A DNA stretch of 8,451 nucleotides from Desulfuromonas sp. Its GTDB lineage: Bacteria > Desulfobacterota > Desulfuromonadia > Desulfuromonadales > Trichloromonadaceae. Positions 5,510 to 8,451 of this stretch are shown here, piece by piece (the stretch's first letter is position 1; the number at the start of each line of letters is the position of its first letter). The translations under genes were made by a program, and so were the position numbers. The notes beneath the pieces were generated by a model, which was given only the letters and a program-made list of their open reading frames with translations, made no database searches and was not told the origin of the DNA. The stretch spans positions 1 through 8,451 of the forward strand of contig JAQYWA010000077.1 of assembly GCA_030145265.1 (NCBI GenBank), in the 5' to 3' direction.

Positions 5510-8189
5510 AGCCCCCTCCTTTTTTTTCGTAGTCCCCGCCATTCGATGTACCACCACAAGGCTCATCAATTGGGAGATTAAAAAAAACGGTCGTCCCCTT
5601 CCCTTTTTCACTCTCCAGCCAGATGTTCCCGCCATGGGCTTCGATAATGTTTCTGGTAATGGTCATTCCGAGCCCCAGCCCTTCGACAGCCGCATTTGAA
5701 GCATCAACGCGAAAAAAATTATCAAAAACCCGCTCACACTGTTCCGGGGTCATCCCGATCCCCTGGTCGGCAATAGACAATTGATAGAGCCCCCCGCTCA
5801 ACTCGCCGGAAATCCGTATCAAACCACCCTCCGGAGAATATTTCACCGCGTTGCTGACAAGATTTTCGAAAACCTGCACCATTTTCTTCGGGTCGATACA
5901 TATTTCTTCGGGTTCAAGGGACAGGCAAATCTCAAAATGATGTCCGTGGGCAGTTCTCTGGTAGGGCAGAACAACCCTGTCAACCAAGCTGTGAATCTGG
6001 CAAAATGACTTCTCCAGGGGTATTTTTCGCCCGGCCTGAATCCGGCTGAGATCGAGAAGATCGTCAACAATTTTAGCCAGATGCTCCGCCTTTTCAAATA
6101 TGTGCCCAAGCAATTCCATCTGCTGCTTCGGGTCGGTGATCCCATATTGATCCTGATGCATCAGGACCTGGGAAAAACCGAGCACCGAGGTCAGAGGCGT
6201 CCGCAACTCGTGAGCCGCCGTCGAAATGAATTCATTTTTCATGCGATCAAGCGCCCGCTCGCTGGTCACGTCGCGCAAGAGGGTAATTACCCCCGTCGCA
6301 GCCCCGTCCTTTCCAAGCAAAAGCGAGGAGCGGGACTGCAGGGTCAGCACCTTGCCCCGAGAGTCATCCGGCACGCATATTTCAGCGAAAAAAACCTCGT
6401 GATTCCCATCAAGAACATCGTTAGAATACCCTTTCAAAGCAGGAATGACAATAACCTCGTCCAATATCCGACCCGTCACAGTTCGGCCTTTTACCCCAAG
6501 CATCCTTTCCGCCTGAGGGTTGATCAGCATAACCCTGCGAGCCAAGTCGGTAACGACCAGCCCTTCGGCCATCGAGGTGATAATCGCTTCAATTTTTTCA
6601 CGCGACTCCCGGGCGTCGGCCAACGCATGCTGAAGCCCCCGTTCTGCCTCCTTGCGGTCGGTGATATCGAGAATCGACCCGACCACCCCGGCGAACGTGC
6701 CATCACTGCGAGAATAAGCGGCTTTATGAAAAAGCACATCTTGGGCTCTGCCACCAGCGACGGTCATGGGCCCTTCGAAAACCTGAGTCCCTCCCTGACG
6801 CAACAGCGCTTGATCGGATTCATGATACAGTTGCGCCTGCACCGCCGGGAAAAGGTCATGCACTGTCTTGCCGACAATTGTTCGCTTGGACTGGCCTAAA
6901 AATTGTTCTCCAGCGACATTGCAGCCCAGGTAACACCCATCGGCATCCTTGTAATAAATCGGCAAGGGAATAGCATCGATCAGCGTCTGCAGAAACCAGG
7001 ATTGTTCCCGAAGAGCTTTCTCACTTTTCTTTCGGGAATGGATGTTGTGCAGCAGCAGCGCCATAACGGCCAACACTCCCCAGACAAAGACAATGGCCAG
7101 CCAGAATGATTCTTTGCTGATCGCGTAAAATGAAGAGGGCTGATTGATTATCGTGCTGTCTTTGGGGAGGCGGGTGAAATCGACACCGAACCGCTTAAGC
7201 TCTTGATAATCGAAGAGATATTGGTTGGCGTCATTACTAATGACGGGAATCGTATCGGGGGACTCGCCATGCAGCACGCGCAATGCCATTTCCCCGGCCA
7301 GGGCCCCCTGCTTGTTGGCATCGACCAGCTTGCCACCGACAATCCCGTGGCCCAGGCTTGATCCCCACAGACTGTAGACAGGAACCGGTGACGCCTGCCG
7401 GATGAGTCTGGCACTCTCCTCCAGGGGCAACACCTCCCCCCCCTCATAGGTGACAAAACTGCTGACCAGAACCAATTGGCCGGGTTTCAGCCTGGTTAAC
7501 CTGGCAGCCAACACGTCAATGGCCAGATTTTCCCAGAACGAAAATCGGACTTTATCCTGAAATTCAGGCAGAAACAACAGAACCCGCTCTTTCATCAACC
7601 GACCGGTCACCTCCCGGGTATTGCCGACAACAATAATCTCCTCGGTCTCAGGATGAAGAACGAGCGCCACCTGGAGCGTACCACGAACGGAAGTCACTTC
7701 GGCGACCCCGGTAACCCCGTCGAGTCCGGCGATCATCGAAGGCTGATAGTTGTTGAGACCGCAGAACACGACGGGAACGCCGCGGAACAGGTCGCGGCGA
7801 TGCTTTATGACGAAATTAAACGCATCATTGTCAGAGGCGAGAATCAGGTCGAATGAGAGTTCGGCAAGTTTGTGGGTCAACACACCCTCGAGGATGCGGG
7901 CAAGATACTCTTCACTGTGGTAGCGCTTGGTGTCCATGTATTCGACATGGACACGGATATCTTCCTCGGCCCGAGCCAAGACGTCTTCCACGCCAGCCAT
8001 CATACCGGCGGTCCATTCGTAGCCGGGGTCGTAGGAATTCAGCACCAGGACTCGTTTCTGCTCTCCCGCAGCGTCCCCCGCCCCGAATAGAATTAATGCG
8101 ACGGCAACCCAAAAAGAAAAACCCAGGCCGCGCTGATGACGGCCGAAACGGCAACGACGAAGGTCAATATCTGCAACTCTTGCGTTCAT
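5484..8189 (-). CDS. Multidomain membrane sensor histidine kinase with ABC-binding-protein-like periplasmic sensor and two PAS domains
   Basis: A 901-residue kinase. Residues 1-42 are an Arg-rich start and a membrane helix or signal anchor (24-42). A periplasmic domain (about 45-350, opening KRVLVLNSYDPGYEWT) resembles the ABC transporter substrate-binding family fused to kinases, suggesting a small periplasmic ligand. A second helix is at 362-382. Two cytoplasmic PAS domains follow (about 397-517, ending GSILDITDRKEAE, and 533-648, ending LLRDVTSERALD). HisKA has H660 in STAAHELRTPL; the ATPase domain has N776/N780 (NLVSNAVKYS), G1 DQGIGM (808-813) and G2 GLGLG (837-841). There is no receiver domain; the separate overlapping gene supplies it. 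GAGGTGA lies 7-8 bases before the ATG. The Gly/Cys-rich tail (about 877-901) is partly forced by the overlapping start signals of the next gene. The ligand is unknown. Confidence 0.93.
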   Translation of the reverse strand: MNARVADIDLRRCRFGRHQRGLGFSFWVAVALILFGAGDAAGEQKRVLVLNSYDPGYEWTAGMMAGVEDVLARAEEDIRVHVEYMDTKRYHSEEYLARILEGVLTHKLAELSFDLILASDNDAFNFVIKHRRDLFRGVPVVFCGLNNYQPSMIAGLDGVTGVAEVTSVRGTLQVALVLHPETEEIIVVGNTREVTGRLMKERVLLFLPEFQDKVRFSFWENLAIDVLAARLTRLKPGQLVLVSSFVTYEGGEVLPLEESARLIRQASPVPVYSLWGSSLGHGIVGGKLVDANKQGALAGEMALRVLHGESPDTIPVISNDANQYLFDYQELKRFGVDFTRLPKDSTIINQPSSFYAISKESFWLAIVFVWGVLAVMALLLHNIHSRKKSEKALREQSWFLQTLIDAIPLPIYYKDADGCYLGCNVAGEQFLGQSKRTIVGKTVHDLFPAVQAQLYHESDQALLRQGGTQVFEGPMTVAGGRAQDVLFHKAAYSRSDGTFAGVVGSILDITDRKEAERGLQHALADARESREKIEAIITSMAEGLVVTDLARRVMLINPQAERMLGVKGRTVTGRILDEVIVIPALKGYSNDVLDGNHEVFFAEICVPDDSRGKVLTLQSRSSLLLGKDGAATGVITLLRDVTSERALDRMKNEFISTAAHELRTPLTSVLGFSQVLMHQDQYGITDPKQQMELLGHIFEKAEHLAKIVDDLLDLSRIQAGRKIPLEKSFCQIHSLVDRVVLPYQRTAHGHHFEICLSLEPEEICIDPKKMVQVFENLVSNAVKYSPEGGLIRISGELSGGLYQLSIADQGIGMTPEQCERVFDNFFRVDASNAAVEGLGLGMTITRNIIEAHGGNIWLESEKGKGTTVFFNLPIDEPCGGTSNGGDYEKKGGGCEENSYCR
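5515..5520 (-). promoter_or_regulatory. Ribosome binding site that fixes the GTG start of the coupled regulator
   Basis: The minus strand reads AGGAGG, 5 bases, then GTG at 5509. The site lies inside the kinase reading frame, where it forces a Lys/Gly-rich run near residue 890. It supports the short 121-residue product over the 163-residue alternative and suggests reinitiation by ribosomes finishing the kinase. Confidence 0.85.
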
Positions 8190-8289
8190 GCCTTGATCAC
8201 CTCGCTAACCTGTCGTGCGCGGGACTTCATCGGCTTGACAGCCCCTGAACAGTCATTCTCTCCAGGAAAAACCAACCGCTCCACCCTAA

Positions 8290-8317
8290 ATAATAGAACA
8301 ATGTTGCAAAAAATCAA
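8290..8317 (-). promoter_or_regulatory. Candidate sigma70-type promoter of the kinase/regulator operon
   Basis: On the minus strand TTGATT (8317-8312, 4/6) is followed after 16 bp by TATTAT (8295-8290, 5/6). Transcription would start near 8283, leaving a leader of about 90 bases before the ATG at 8189. The surrounding AT-rich stretch (8286-8332) stands out from the GC-rich neighbourhood. Confidence 0.5.
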
Positions 8318-8371
8318 TGTTTAATTAAAAAACGGTCCAAGCGCCCCACGAGATCAATTAACTGCAACTTT

Positions 8372-8451
8372 GGGCCGAAAAAACCGTATCCGCAGTTTCC
8401 GCAAACTACCCGAGTGCCTGATTTTTCGCTTCGGCCCGCCATGCCCGACAG
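8372..8451 (-). repeat. Third, shorter relative of the palindromic repeat, cut by the window edge
   Basis: Read from 8451 on the minus strand it starts CTGTCGGGCATGGCGGGCC and goes on to GAAGCGAAAAATC, matching the left end of copy A with 4 differences in 32 bases, then diverges. It too is palindromic: GGGCCGAA (8437-8430 on the minus strand) faces TTCGGCCC (8379-8372), with A/T runs next to them and a small GTTT/AAAC tip. The orientation is opposite to copies A and B. Its outer end lies beyond the window. Apart from this and the promoter, the 262-bp stretch 8190-8451 shows no gene. Confidence 0.6.

Noticed and set aside
4883..5581. Plus-strand open frame of 232 codons
   Set aside because: It starts within repeat copy A and runs antisense through the terminator and the receiver gene; it has no ribosome site or recognisable protein character.
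5144..5635. Longer 163-residue start for the receiver gene
   Set aside because: The extra N-terminus lies over the kinase C-terminus and resembles no receiver; AGGAGG with GTG at 5509 gives the normal domain start.
6081..6899. Plus-strand open frame of 272 codons
   Set aside because: It is fully antisense to the PAS/HisKA part of the large kinase, whose domains are intact and well recognised.

Overview
The window reads as chromosomal DNA of an anaerobic, cytochrome-rich bacterium of the Desulfuromonadales (Desulfuromonas/Geobacter-like Desulfobacterota). The best marker is a triheme cytochrome c7 whose mature part closely resembles, from memory, the classic Desulfuromonas acetoxidans protein. 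A two-iron desulfoferrodoxin, a small siroheme/[4Fe-4S] reductase of the low-spin assimilatory type and many sensor/regulator genes fit the same group. No tRNA, rRNA, CRISPR array or transposase gene was found.

Layout. (1) 1-543, minus: 5' part of a nitronate monooxygenase-family flavoprotein, cut by the window edge. (2) 544-705: divergent control region with a Pho-box-like tandem repeat. (3) 706-2372, plus: a two-gene operon, a short membrane histidine kinase and an OmpR/PhoB-type regulator that overlap by 4 bp. (4) 2373-2559: intergenic stretch with an inverted pair of 8-bp-period CGCA arrays and a minus-strand terminator. (5) 2560-3674, minus: a single-domain response regulator followed by the small siroheme reductase, probably one transcript. 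(6) 3675-3865: divergent control region with an inverted repeat and a good sigma70-type promoter. (7) 3866-4129, plus: cytochrome c7, with its own terminator. (8) 4364-4744, plus: desulfoferrodoxin, with a promoter and a leader hairpin. (9) 4755-5075: two tandem, diverged copies of a palindromic repeat of about 160 bp, then a perfect bidirectional terminator. (10) 5144-8189, minus: a 901-residue hybrid-input sensor kinase with an ABC-binding-protein-like periplasmic domain and two PAS domains, overlapping by 26 bp a GTG-started single-domain regulator. (11) 8190-8451: kinase promoter and the start of a third, shorter relative of the palindromic repeat in the opposite orientation.

How the genes may work together. 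Three genes are low-potential redox proteins: periplasmic electron carriage (c7), superoxide reduction (desulfoferrodoxin) and a siroheme six-electron reductase. They sit among three signalling units. The two CheY-like single-domain regulators are the same length and have their active-site residues at the same positions, so they look like paralogues. One is coupled to the large kinase; the other is an orphan next to the siroheme protein. That the kinase talks to both, and that the cluster answers redox or oxygen stress, is inference only. The most unusual sequence structure is the family of long palindromic repeats between desulfoferrodoxin and the kinase operon.
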